Made by a program: the position numbers and the translations under genes. Below the pieces are notes generated by a model. That model saw only the letters and a program-made list of their open reading frames with translations. It had not been told where the DNA came from and searched no databases. From an uncultured Pelagibacteraceae bacterium (GTDB lineage Bacteria > Pseudomonadota > Alphaproteobacteria > Pelagibacterales > Pelagibacteraceae), in the NCBI GenBank assembly GCA_902542855.1, contig CACBWE010000007.1, forward strand, positions 1-41,917: 41,917 bases of DNA, in the 5' to 3' direction. How positions within the stretch are numbered: position 1 is the stretch's first letter; each line of letters starts with the position of its first letter. Shown piece by piece: positions 1-7,502 of this stretch.

Positions 1-551
1 AAATAACATTGAAAAATGTCAATATTAACTCATCAAGAACTGGAATAATAACTATTCTTAAGAAAATGGGAGTTAAAATTAATTATAAAAATAAAAGAAT
101 ATATAAAGGAGAAAAAATTGCTGATATTAATGTAAAATCTGTAAAATCTATAAAATCAATTAATTGTCCTACAAAATTAAATAGTAAAGCAATTGATGAA
201 TTTTTAGTTATTTTTTTAGCTGCTGCAAAAGCAAAAGGGATATCATATTTTAAAAACTTAGCTGAGTTAAATCAGAAAGAAAGTCCAAGATTAAAATGGG
301 GAAAATACATTTTAAATAAAATTGGAATAAAAACAATTGTTACTAATAATTCAATTAAAATATTTGGAAATCCTAATTTAAAAATAAATAAAAAAATAAT
401 TATTAAAAATTATTTGAAAGATCATAGAGTATTTATGACAAGCGTTATTGCGGCTCTAACATTTGGAGGAGAATGGGTAATACATGATAAAAATTCAATA
501 AAAACCTCTTTTCCAAACTTTTTAAAAATTATCGATAATTTAAAAAAATAA
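1..551 (+). CDS. aroA: 3-phosphoshikimate 1-carboxyvinyltransferase (EPSP synthase), 3' part only
   Basis: This is the C-terminal portion of EPSP synthase, which adds an enolpyruvyl group from PEP to shikimate-3-phosphate in the shikimate pathway. The frame is open to the left edge, reading ITLKNVNINSSRTG, so the gene is cut by the window. The TTG at 9 lies inside the protein and is not its start. The visible block matches the family: NVNINSSRTGII followed by KKMG, and near the end a DHRVFMTSVIAAL stretch that corresponds to the conserved D-H-R-xx-M segment. The gene ends 5 bases before cmk and is probably in the same operon. The aroA-cmk-rpsA order is common in Alphaproteobacteria. I am sure of the family; catalytic residues of the missing N-terminal part cannot be checked. 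Confidence 0.9.
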   Translation, partial: ITLKNVNINSSRTGIITILKKMGVKINYKNKRIYKGEKIADINVKSVKSIKSINCPTKLNSKAIDEFLVIFLAAAKAKGISYFKNLAELNQKESPRLKWGKYILNKIGIKTIVTNNSIKIFGNPNLKINKKIIIKNYLKDHRVFMTSVIAALTFGGEWVIHDKNSIKTSFPNFLKIIDNLKK

Positions 552-556
552 TTTAA

Positions 557-1213
557 ATGATTAAAAGAAATAATATTTTAAAAATAGCAATTGACTCTCC
601 TGCTGCTGCAGGTGCTGGGACTTTAGCAAAAGCTATAGCAAAACATTATAAACTCTTTTACCTAGATACAGGTAAAATTTATAGATTTATTGCTTACCTA
701 AAATTAAAATCTCCCAATAAATTTAAAAATAAAATTATAAAATCAAAAATTAAATCACTTAAACCTAAAGATCTTTCAAATAAAAAACTTTTATCTGACG
801 AAGTAGGAACAGAAGCGTCTACAATCTCTAAAAATCTAAACATACGAAAAATGGTATATCTGTTTCAGGTAAATCTTGCTTATAATCCACCAAAAAAATA
901 TAATGGATCATGTCTTGATGGCAGAGATATAACTTATAAGATTGTTCCTGATGCAGACTTTAAATTTTATATTACAGCAAATTTAAGAACTAGAGCATTA
1001 AGGAGGTTTAAAGAATTAAAAGTATTAAAAAAAAAAATTACCTATAGTGAGGTCCTTAAAAGCATTAAAAAACGCGATAAAAGTGACTTTAATAGAAAAA
1101 TTTCGCCACTAAAGAAAACAAAAGATTCCCTATTGATTAATACGACAAACCTTAATAAAAGGGCATGTTTTTTAAAAATAAAAAAAATAATAGACAGGAA
1201 ATTAAATATTTAA
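557..1213 (+). CDS. cmk: Cytidylate kinase with altered P-loop
   Basis: Cytidylate kinase phosphorylates CMP/dCMP with ATP. The length of 218 residues suits the short CMP kinase family. Family signatures are present: LDTGKIYR after the N-terminal loop, DGRDI followed by PDADFKFYITA, an RALRRFKEL segment, and KRDKSDFNRKISPL near the C-terminus. The odd feature is the nucleotide-binding loop, IAIDSPAAAGAGTLAKA at residues 10-26. In the usual IAIDGPA-x-SGKGTLA the lysine is the Walker A residue that contacts phosphates; here position 20 is alanine (codon gct) and the first glycine is serine. The stop overlaps the rpsA start (TAATG), so the two are translationally linked. The identity is firm from context and the other motifs; whether it works normally as a kinase is open. 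Confidence 0.88.
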   Translation: MIKRNNILKIAIDSPAAAGAGTLAKAIAKHYKLFYLDTGKIYRFIAYLKLKSPNKFKNKIIKSKIKSLKPKDLSNKKLLSDEVGTEASTISKNLNIRKMVYLFQVNLAYNPPKKYNGSCLDGRDITYKIVPDADFKFYITANLRTRALRRFKELKVLKKKITYSEVLKSIKKRDKSDFNRKISPLKKTKDSLLINTTNLNKRACFLKIKKIIDRKLNI

Positions 1214-2940
1214 TGGAAATTTACAAAGATTTATCAAATCCAGCATCAAAGGAATTCGAAAAATTATTAAATAGTCAACTTTCAAAGATACAAATTGAAG
1301 AAGGTAAAATCATAGAAGGTAAGATTAATAAAATAACTGAAAAATTTGTGTTTCTTTTTGTAGAAGGTTTAAAGTCGGAACCAGTTCTAGATATAAATGA
1401 ATTAAAAAGCATGGGTCTTTCAGAAAAAATTAAAATTGGTGAAATAATACCAGTATTATTAGAAAAAATCGAAGATAGAAACGGTGAAGTTTTAGTTTCA
1501 GCTAGTAAAGCTCAAAAAATAAAGGGATGGGATAAACTTGTAGAGGCTTATGAAAAAAAAGAACCTATTATGGGAAAAATTACATCAAAATGTAAAGGTG
1601 GATGCATTGTAGAGCATATAGATACAGGCTCTTTAATGTTTTTACCTGGATCACAAATTAGTGACAAGCCTTTAAAAGATATAAGCCATTTGATGAACGA
1701 ACCACAAAAATTTGCATTAATTAAATTAGATAAAATTAGAGGAAACGCATGTGTATCAAGAAGAGAAATAATCTCATCATTTAAAAAAGAGGATAAAGCT
1801 AAAATTATCGAGAAATATAAAATTGGAGATATAATTAAAGGTGCTGAAGTAAAAGGTTACAGTTCTTTTGGATGTTTTTTTAATGTGAACGGAGAATTAG
1901 ATGTGTTGGTTCATTTGCAAGAAATTTCTTATTCAAGGGTAAATCATCCTGATGAGGTATTTAACATTGGCGAGAAACATGATCTAAAAGTAATAAGTGT
2001 TGATAAAGAAAAATTGCAAGTAGGTTGTTCTGTTAAACAACTTTCACCTGATCCATTTGAACATATTGAAAATTATGAATTAAACAAAATGTATAAAGTT
2101 AAAGTGGTCAAGATTATGGACTTTGGTGCTTTTTGTGAACTAGAACCAGGATTAACAACATTGCTTCATTCAAGTGAACTAAGTTGGAGTAAGAAAAATG
2201 TATCAGCAAAAAAGATGTTTAAAATTGGAGATGTTATAGATTGTGTTATAACTGAGATAGATAAAGATAAAAGAAGAGTGGCCATATCACATAGATTAAC
2301 TAAGGAAAATCCATTTGAAGCTTTTGAAAAAAAATATCCTGTTGATAGCATTGTGGAAGGTGAAATTGTAAATAAAAACGAATATTCTCTTTTTGTTAAA
2401 ATAGATAATTTAGACGTTGATGCTTTTTTGCATTGCAACGATTTAACATACCTAAATAATGGAGAAGAGGAATTAACTAAATATAAAAAAGGTGACAAGG
2501 TTAAAGTTAAAGTTTTAGAAATTAAAACTTCAGAACAAAAAATTCGAGTTGGATTAAGACAAACACAAACTGATCCGTTTGATTGGTTTAAGGATAAATC
2601 AAAAAATCAAACAATAACCGTAAAAGTTATTTCTACAGATAACAAAGGTTTAATTGTAAGACCTGAAGGTTGTGAAATGGACTTTCAAATTAAAAAATCT
2701 GCAATAGCAATTAATCCTGCTGATGCAAGACCGAGTAGATGGACAGGTGGTGAAAAACTTGATTGTGCTATTGCTGATTTGGATTTGTCTAAAAGAAAAG
2801 TAGCATTGAGTATCAAGTTATTAGAGGAGATAGAGAAGAAAGAAGCCTTAGAAAAATACGGGGCAGAGGGATCTGGTAAAAACCTTCCTTTTTCATCTTT
2901 GTCAGAAGATTTGAAGAAAAAAGAAGAAGAAAAAGAATAA
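1213..2940 (+). CDS. rpsA: 30S ribosomal protein S1
   Basis: S1 binds mRNA on the 30S subunit and helps initiation on messages with weak ribosome-binding sites. I chose the ATG at 1213 (575 residues), which overlaps the cmk stop by one base and begins MEIYKDLSNPASKEFEKLL; an upstream in-frame start at 1165 lies wholly inside cmk. About six S1/OB repeats can be followed, beginning near EEGKIIEGKI, KKEPIMGKI, IGDIIKGAEV, LNKMYKVKVV, VDSIVEGEIV and KNQTITVKVI. Repeats 3 and 4 carry the typical G-FGCFF / DFGAFCEL and VHLQEIS / LHSSELSW motifs. The tail is rich in lysine and glutamate. It is followed after 15 bases by ihfB, a linkage widely conserved in Proteobacteria. Confidence 0.96.
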   Translation: MEIYKDLSNPASKEFEKLLNSQLSKIQIEEGKIIEGKINKITEKFVFLFVEGLKSEPVLDINELKSMGLSEKIKIGEIIPVLLEKIEDRNGEVLVSASKAQKIKGWDKLVEAYEKKEPIMGKITSKCKGGCIVEHIDTGSLMFLPGSQISDKPLKDISHLMNEPQKFALIKLDKIRGNACVSRREIISSFKKEDKAKIIEKYKIGDIIKGAEVKGYSSFGCFFNVNGELDVLVHLQEISYSRVNHPDEVFNIGEKHDLKVISVDKEKLQVGCSVKQLSPDPFEHIENYELNKMYKVKVVKIMDFGAFCELEPGLTTLLHSSELSWSKKNVSAKKMFKIGDVIDCVITEIDKDKRRVAISHRLTKENPFEAFEKKYPVDSIVEGEIVNKNEYSLFVKIDNLDVDAFLHCNDLTYLNNGEEELTKYKKGDKVKVKVLEIKTSEQKIRVGLRQTQTDPFDWFKDKSKNQTITVKVISTDNKGLIVRPEGCEMDFQIKKSAIAINPADARPSRWTGGEKLDCAIADLDLSKRKVALSIKLLEEIEKKEALEKYGAEGSGKNLPFSSLSEDLKKKEEEKE

Positions 2941-2955
2941 TTAAAAAGATCTAAA

Positions 2956-3249
2956 TTGGCTATTGTAAAATCAAAGCTTTTAAAACAACTTTCTGAAAAT
3001 TACCCTAATTTCCTTAAAAAGGATTTAGAAAAATTTACAAATATAATTTTAGATGAAATTAAAAGATCTCTAAGAAGAGGAGATAGGGTAGAATTAAGAG
3101 GTTTTGGTATTTTTTCAACAAATATTCAAAAAGCTAGATTATCAAGAAACCCCAAAACAGGTGAAAAAGTTAACACTCCAGAAAAAAGAACAATTCACTT
3201 TAAAATGTCAAAAGACTTGTTTAAAAAATTAAATGACAATGAAGAATAA
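2956..3249 (+). CDS. ihfB: Integration host factor, beta subunit (HU/IHF family)
   Basis: This is a small DNA-bending protein of the HU/IHF family, 97 residues, the normal length for IHF beta. The signature RGDRVELRGFGIF and the DNA-intercalating arm SRNPKTGEKV are both present, and the C-terminus FKMSKDLFKKLN is typical. The start is TTG at 2956 (protein start AIVKSKLL after Met); no in-frame ATG fits the family N-terminus. Its position directly after rpsA is what separates IhfB from HU paralogues. It overlaps pyrF by 11 bases. The partner IHF alpha is not in this window. Confidence 0.92.
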   Translation: MAIVKSKLLKQLSENYPNFLKKDLEKFTNIILDEIKRSLRRGDRVELRGFGIFSTNIQKARLSRNPKTGEKVNTPEKRTIHFKMSKDLFKKLNDNEE

Positions 3250-3931
3250 AACTATTTTTGTTGCTTGTGACTCTTCAAATTTAAATAAAATAAAAAAAAT
3301 AATCACACAGACAAAAACTAAAGAACTCAAAATTATTCCAAAATTTGGTCTTCAATTTTTTTACTCTAAAAATGGGAGAAAATTTTTGGAAAATATTAAA
3401 AATGATTTCTGGTTAGATTTAAAAATAAATGATATCCCACAAACCGCTATATCAGCAATCGATAGTATAAAGGATCTAAAAAAATGTAAATATATTACTG
3501 TACACGTTAATGCTGGCTTAGAAATGCTGAAAGCAGTAAAGAAAAGGTCAAAAAAAATAAATAAAAATTTAAAAATATTAGGTGTTACGGTTTTAACAAG
3601 TCTTAATAATAAATCTCTAAAACAAATAGGACATACAAAGAAAATAAAGCAATTAGTTTTAAAGCAGGCCGATCTTATAAAAAAATCTAATTGTGACGGA
3701 ATAGTTTGTTCAGCAAGAGAAGCACTATTAGTTCGAAAAAAATACAAAAATTTAATAATTATAACTCCTGGTATAAGATTACCTGGAGAAGACTCTAATG
3801 ATCAGATAAGGATCATGACTCCAAAAGATGCTTTTAAAAACAAAGTTTCTGGTATTGTAATGGGAAGATCTCTCACAAAAGGTAACATTAGAAATAATAC
3901 AAAAAGACTCCTAGATCATCTAATCAAATGA
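3239..3931 (+). CDS. pyrF: Orotidine 5'-phosphate decarboxylase
   Basis: OMP decarboxylase makes UMP, the last step of de novo pyrimidine synthesis. The protein is a TIM barrel of about 230 residues. The catalytic D-x-K-x-x-D array is visible as WLDLKINDIPQT, in which the usual His of LDLKFHDIP is Asn. Other family blocks are CDSSN at the N-terminus, KFGLQFF, ITVHVNAGLEML, GVTVLTS, GIVCSAREA, ITPGIRLPGEDSNDQIR and VMGRSLTKG; the last two hold the phosphate-binding region. Two ATGs six bases apart (3233 and 3239) are possible; I prefer 3239 because it gives the shorter overlap with ihfB. The gene overlaps trpF by 4 bases. Confidence 0.93.
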   Translation: MKNKTIFVACDSSNLNKIKKIITQTKTKELKIIPKFGLQFFYSKNGRKFLENIKNDFWLDLKINDIPQTAISAIDSIKDLKKCKYITVHVNAGLEMLKAVKKRSKKINKNLKILGVTVLTSLNNKSLKQIGHTKKIKQLVLKQADLIKKSNCDGIVCSAREALLVRKKYKNLIIITPGIRLPGEDSNDQIRIMTPKDAFKNKVSGIVMGRSLTKGNIRNNTKRLLDHLIK

Positions 3932-4557
3932 TCAAAGGTTCTAAAATTTGTGGAATAATAGATCCCGACACTTTAGATTTTTTAATAAATTATCCATATC
4001 CTCCAAACTTTATTGGCTTCATTTGTAATTATCCAAAAAGTTCAAGATATGTTGCAATTGATGATCTAAAAAAATTGATTAATGTTAAAAAAAACAAAAG
4101 TGAATTTGTTGCAGTTTTAGTAAAACCTAATTATGAAATTTTAGAGGAAATAAAAAATTTACCTTTTGATTATTACCAGTTATATGACTGTACCCCAAAT
4201 GAAATTAAAACTATTAAGCAAAAATATAAAAAAAAAATTATTACTGCGCTTACAATAATAGATAAATCTGATGTTGATAAACATAAATTATTTTTTGACG
4301 TAACAGATATTTATTTGTTCGACAGTAAAGGGTACGAAAAAAGCCAGGGATTTAACCATAATCTTATTAAAAATATTAAACTCAACAAAGAATTAATGTT
4401 AGCTGGCAATATAAAATACGATGATAATCTTGGAAATTATCAAAAAATTGCTAATTATTTAGATTTATCTGGAGGCTTGGAAACTTCTGGATTAAAAGAT
4501 AAATCCAAAATAGAAATTTTTTTAAATAATTTAAATAAAATAAAAAATGAAAATTAA
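3928..4557 (+). CDS. trpF: Phosphoribosylanthranilate isomerase
   Basis: TrpF isomerises N-(5'-phosphoribosyl)anthranilate to CdRP in tryptophan synthesis. The protein is a 209-residue barrel. The catalytic cysteine motif KICGI sits at residues 6-10, the general-acid aspartate is in YLFDSKG near residue 130, and the phosphate-binding C-terminal block reads LDLSGGLETSGLKD, comparable to D-x-S-S-G-V-E-x-x-G-x-K-D. It is quite diverged elsewhere: the glycine-rich GGTG segment after the aspartate is replaced by EKSQGFNHN. It overlaps pyrF by 4 bases (ATGA) and trpB by 11, so translation of the four genes is likely coupled. Confidence 0.88.
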   Translation: MIKGSKICGIIDPDTLDFLINYPYPPNFIGFICNYPKSSRYVAIDDLKKLINVKKNKSEFVAVLVKPNYEILEEIKNLPFDYYQLYDCTPNEIKTIKQKYKKKIITALTIIDKSDVDKHKLFFDVTDIYLFDSKGYEKSQGFNHNLIKNIKLNKELMLAGNIKYDDNLGNYQKIANYLDLSGGLETSGLKDKSKIEIFLNNLNKIKNEN

Positions 4558-5776
4558 AAAAAAAATTCCATTAATTGACCAGCATGACCGTTATGGTTTT
4601 TGGGGGGGCAAATTTGGAGGAAGTTTTATTCCTGAAACTTTAAAAAAACCTGTAGAGGATTTAACAAAAGAGTTTTCAAAATTAAGAAATAATAAAAAAT
4701 TTATAAAAAAAAGAGATTATTATTTTAAAAATTATATAGGGTCACCAACATCATTTATAAAATTAGAAAATTTATCTAATCATTTGGGTGGTGCACAGAT
4801 ATGGGCCAAAGTTGTGTCTGAAGCTAATGGTGGTGCGCATAAAATATATAATGCAACCGTACATGCCTTACTTTGTAAGACAATGGGTAAAAAATATATA
4901 GTTGGAGACACTGGTGCAGGTTATGCTGGAAAGATGTTGAGTATGGCAGCAAAAAAATTTGGACTTAAATGTAAAATTTTTATGGGAGCAAAAGATATAA
5001 AGAGACAAAAACCAAACTGTGACGCTATGAGAAAAAATGGCGCCGAAATAGTGCCGGTATATTCAGGAAGTCAAACTTTGGTTGATGCGGTAAGTGAATG
5101 TATGAGATATTGGGTATCAAATTGTGATACTACTCACATGTGTGTTGGAAGTACTGTAGGTCCAAATATATTTGTAAAAATATGTGGATGGAGTACAGCA
5201 CAAATTTCTAGAGAATTAAAAATACAAATTAAAGAAAAATTTAAAAAAATTCCAAATAAGATAAAATTAATTAATTGTGTGGGTGGTGGAAGTTCAGCGT
5301 ATGGTTTTTGGAGTGAGTTTATAGATTTTAATAAATCACAAATAGAATTAATAGGTGTAGAGGCTGGAGGTCCACAAAAATCTAAACTCCATGCTGCTCC
5401 TTTAAGTAGAAATGCTAAAATTGGAATTTTACATGGTGCAGCTTCTTATGTTTGTCAAAACAATGAAGGTCAAATTAATGATACAGAGTCAATTAGTGCT
5501 GGATTGGATTACCCAGGAGTAAGTCCAATACATTGTTTTTTAAAAGATACAAAAAGAGCGAGATACACTTATGCAACTGATGAAGAAGCACTTAAAGCAC
5601 ATGTAATGGTAACTAAATTTGAAAAACTTAATCCAAGTTTAGAACCTAGTCATGCATTTGCAGAAGCAATAAAAATTGCTCCAAAATTAAGTAAAGATAC
5701 CATAATAATTGTTAACTCTTGTGGCGATGCTAAAAAAGATAGGGATATCTTAAAAGATAGACTAGGTAAGAATTAA
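4547..5776 (+). CDS. trpB: Tryptophan synthase beta chain, divergent active site
   Basis: TrpB joins indole and serine to give tryptophan, using PLP. The 409-residue protein has the family frame: FWGGKFGGSFIPETL, the PLP lysine in GGAHKIYN (Lys99), the phosphate cup CVGGGSSA, HGAASYVCQNNEGQI, SAGLDYPGVSP and LEPSHAFAEA. Several normally near-invariant residues differ. ETGAGQHG, whose Glu is the catalytic acid/base, is DTGAGYAG (Asp121). GPHPYPxMVRDFQ is GPNIFVKICGWST. The C-terminal NLSGRGDKD, whose Ser contacts the PLP ring nitrogen, is NSCGDAKKD. Its place between trpF and trpA supports the tryptophan synthase role. It could be a diverged lineage-specific form or an enzyme with changed chemistry. 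Confidence 0.88.
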   Translation: MKIKKKIPLIDQHDRYGFWGGKFGGSFIPETLKKPVEDLTKEFSKLRNNKKFIKKRDYYFKNYIGSPTSFIKLENLSNHLGGAQIWAKVVSEANGGAHKIYNATVHALLCKTMGKKYIVGDTGAGYAGKMLSMAAKKFGLKCKIFMGAKDIKRQKPNCDAMRKNGAEIVPVYSGSQTLVDAVSECMRYWVSNCDTTHMCVGSTVGPNIFVKICGWSTAQISRELKIQIKEKFKKIPNKIKLINCVGGGSSAYGFWSEFIDFNKSQIELIGVEAGGPQKSKLHAAPLSRNAKIGILHGAASYVCQNNEGQINDTESISAGLDYPGVSPIHCFLKDTKRARYTYATDEEALKAHVMVTKFEKLNPSLEPSHAFAEAIKIAPKLSKDTIIIVNSCGDAKKDRDILKDRLGKN

Positions 5777-6576
5777 TGAGTTCAATTATTAATAAGGCAT
5801 TCTTAAATGCTAAAAATGAAAACAGGCCAGCATTACTTACTTATACAGTTGCAGGAGATAATACTAAAAATAAATCCTTAGAAATATTAAAATCAATTTC
5901 TAATTACGCAGATATTTGTGAATTAGGTTTTCCACATAACACTCCAATTGCTGATGGAGGACAAATACAAACAAGTGCTTACCGGGCGATTAAAAATGGT
6001 ATTAAAATTAATGATGTATTTTCAATTGTAAAAAATTTTAAAAAAATAAAAAAAAATAAACCAATTATACTAATGGGTTACTACAACATGATCTATCAAT
6101 ACAATGAAAATAAATTTTTAGAAAAGTGTAAAAAATCAAAAGTTGATGGTTTAATTGTTGTTGATTTACCCTACCCTGAAAATAAAAATTTTGCATCAAA
6201 ATGTAAAAAGAAAGGAATTAATTTTATTCAATTGGTTTCACCAACTACTTCTCACATAAGATTAAAAAAAATTATAAAAGATTCACACGATATGATTTAT
6301 TATATAAGTATGTTATCTACTACTGGTGGAAAACTTAAAGTGTCCTCAAAAAAAATATTAGAAAAATACGACAAAATTAAAAAACATAATAAATCAAAAA
6401 ATGTTGTTATTGGCTTTGGAATAACAGAAAAAACCATCCAATCTCTTAAAAAAGCTGATGGTTTAGTGGTTGGAAGCGCAATTTGTCAGGAAATCTCTAA
6501 ATCAATTGAAAAGAGACAAAATGCTGTCACAAATGTTACTAATATCGTTAAGAGATTAAAAAATAAAATTCAATGA
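5776..6576 (+). CDS. trpA: Tryptophan synthase alpha chain
   Basis: TrpA cleaves indole-3-glycerol phosphate and passes indole to TrpB through a tunnel. The protein is 266 residues, normal for the family. The catalytic pair is in place: Glu49 in ICELGFP and Asp60 in PIADGGQIQ. The loop between them reads GFPHNTPIADGG instead of the usual G-P-F-S-D-P-x-A-D-G-P. Other blocks are ILMGYYNMIY, DGLIVVDLPYPE, IQLVSPTTS, IYYISMLSTTGG (loop 6, usually V-x-G-V-T-G) and VIGFGITEKT followed by ADGLVVGSAI. The start overlaps the trpB stop by one base and its stop overlaps accD by four. TrpA and TrpB are diverged together, as expected for interacting partners. Confidence 0.92.
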   Translation: MSSIINKAFLNAKNENRPALLTYTVAGDNTKNKSLEILKSISNYADICELGFPHNTPIADGGQIQTSAYRAIKNGIKINDVFSIVKNFKKIKKNKPIILMGYYNMIYQYNENKFLEKCKKSKVDGLIVVDLPYPENKNFASKCKKKGINFIQLVSPTTSHIRLKKIIKDSHDMIYYISMLSTTGGKLKVSSKKILEKYDKIKKHNKSKNVVIGFGITEKTIQSLKKADGLVVGSAICQEISKSIEKRQNAVTNVTNIVKRLKNKIQ

Positions 6577-7502
6577 ACTGGATAACTAAAATTATAAAGG
6601 CAGGTGAAAAAATTAAAACTGCTATACGTGAAAGAGCTACAAAAGAGGATATTGCAAAAAGTGATTGGACATCATGTTGTAAGGGTCCAATTTTAAAAAA
6701 AGATTTAGAGGAAAACTTGTGGGTATGTCCAGATTGTAAGCGTCATCACAGAATAAAACCACATCAAAGATTTGATATATTGTTTGGAAAAAACAATTAT
6801 GAAATTTTCAAAACTCCAATACCAAAAGACGATCCACTAAATTGGACAGACTCTAAACCTTACAAAGAAAGATTAAAAAGTGCCCGAAAAAAAACAGGAT
6901 TAGAATGTGGAATGATGGTTGTCTCTGGAACTATAAATAATATTAAAATTACAGCTGTAGCTTCTGATTTTGATTTTTTAGGAGCTTCAATGGCAGCTGC
7001 AGAAGGTGAGGCTTTTTTATATGGAGTACAACATGCCATTGAAAATCAAACACCTTTTTTATGTATTAGTGCAGGTGGAGGGATGAGAATGATGGAAAGT
7101 TTAATTTCATTATCTCAAATGACTAGAACAACTCTTGCAATTAATGAATTAAAGAAAAATGGTCTTCCATATTTAGTTTGTATCACTGATCCAACAGCAG
7201 GGGGTATTACTGCATCATACGCTATGTTAGGCGACATTCACATTGCAGAACCAGGCGCTTTAATTGCATTTGCAGGTGCAAGAGTAATACAAGGAACTGT
7301 TAAAGAAGAACTTCCAGAAGGTTTCCAAAAAAGTGAATATGTTGAAAAAACAGGTTTTGTAGATTTAATCGTTGAACGTAAAGATCTCGCATCTAAAATT
7401 GGAACTTTATTAGCAATATTGTTAAAGAAAAATTCTGATATAAGTGCTGAACAAAATGAAACTTCAGAAGATAGTCAGTCGCTTACAAGAGCTGCATCCT
7501 AA
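6573..7502 (+). CDS. accD: Acetyl-CoA carboxylase carboxyltransferase subunit beta
   Basis: AccD and AccA transfer the carboxyl group from carboxybiotin to acetyl-CoA, forming malonyl-CoA for fatty acid synthesis. The 309-residue protein has an N-terminal zinc-ribbon region and a crotonase-like carboxyltransferase domain with DFDFLGASMAAAEGEA, CISAGGGMRMMESLISLSQM, DPTAGGITASYAMLGD and GALIAFAGARVIQGT, all family hallmarks. The zinc ribbon is irregular: the first Cys pair is adjacent (SCCKG, residues 35-36) and not C-x-x-C, while the second is normal (VCPDC). Partial or complete loss of these cysteines is known in alphaproteobacterial AccD. The trpA-accD-folC order is alphaproteobacterial. 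The last 47 bases overlap folC. Confidence 0.94.
   Translation: MNWITKIIKAGEKIKTAIRERATKEDIAKSDWTSCCKGPILKKDLEENLWVCPDCKRHHRIKPHQRFDILFGKNNYEIFKTPIPKDDPLNWTDSKPYKERLKSARKKTGLECGMMVVSGTINNIKITAVASDFDFLGASMAAAEGEAFLYGVQHAIENQTPFLCISAGGGMRMMESLISLSQMTRTTLAINELKKNGLPYLVCITDPTAGGITASYAMLGDIHIAEPGALIAFAGARVIQGTVKEELPEGFQKSEYVEKTGFVDLIVERKDLASKIGTLLAILLKKNSDISAEQNETSEDSQSLTRAAS

Noticed and set aside
130..165. Three TAAAATC-like direct repeats in the aroA end
   Set aside because: They encode VKSVKSIKSI in frame; AT-rich codon bias explains the repetition, and a similar IKSIKSIK occurs in murA.
1165..1212. Longer start for rpsA inside cmk
   Set aside because: The extra 16 residues are Lys/Asn-rich and come from the cmk reading region; ATG 1213 gives the normal S1 N-terminus and a TAATG junction.
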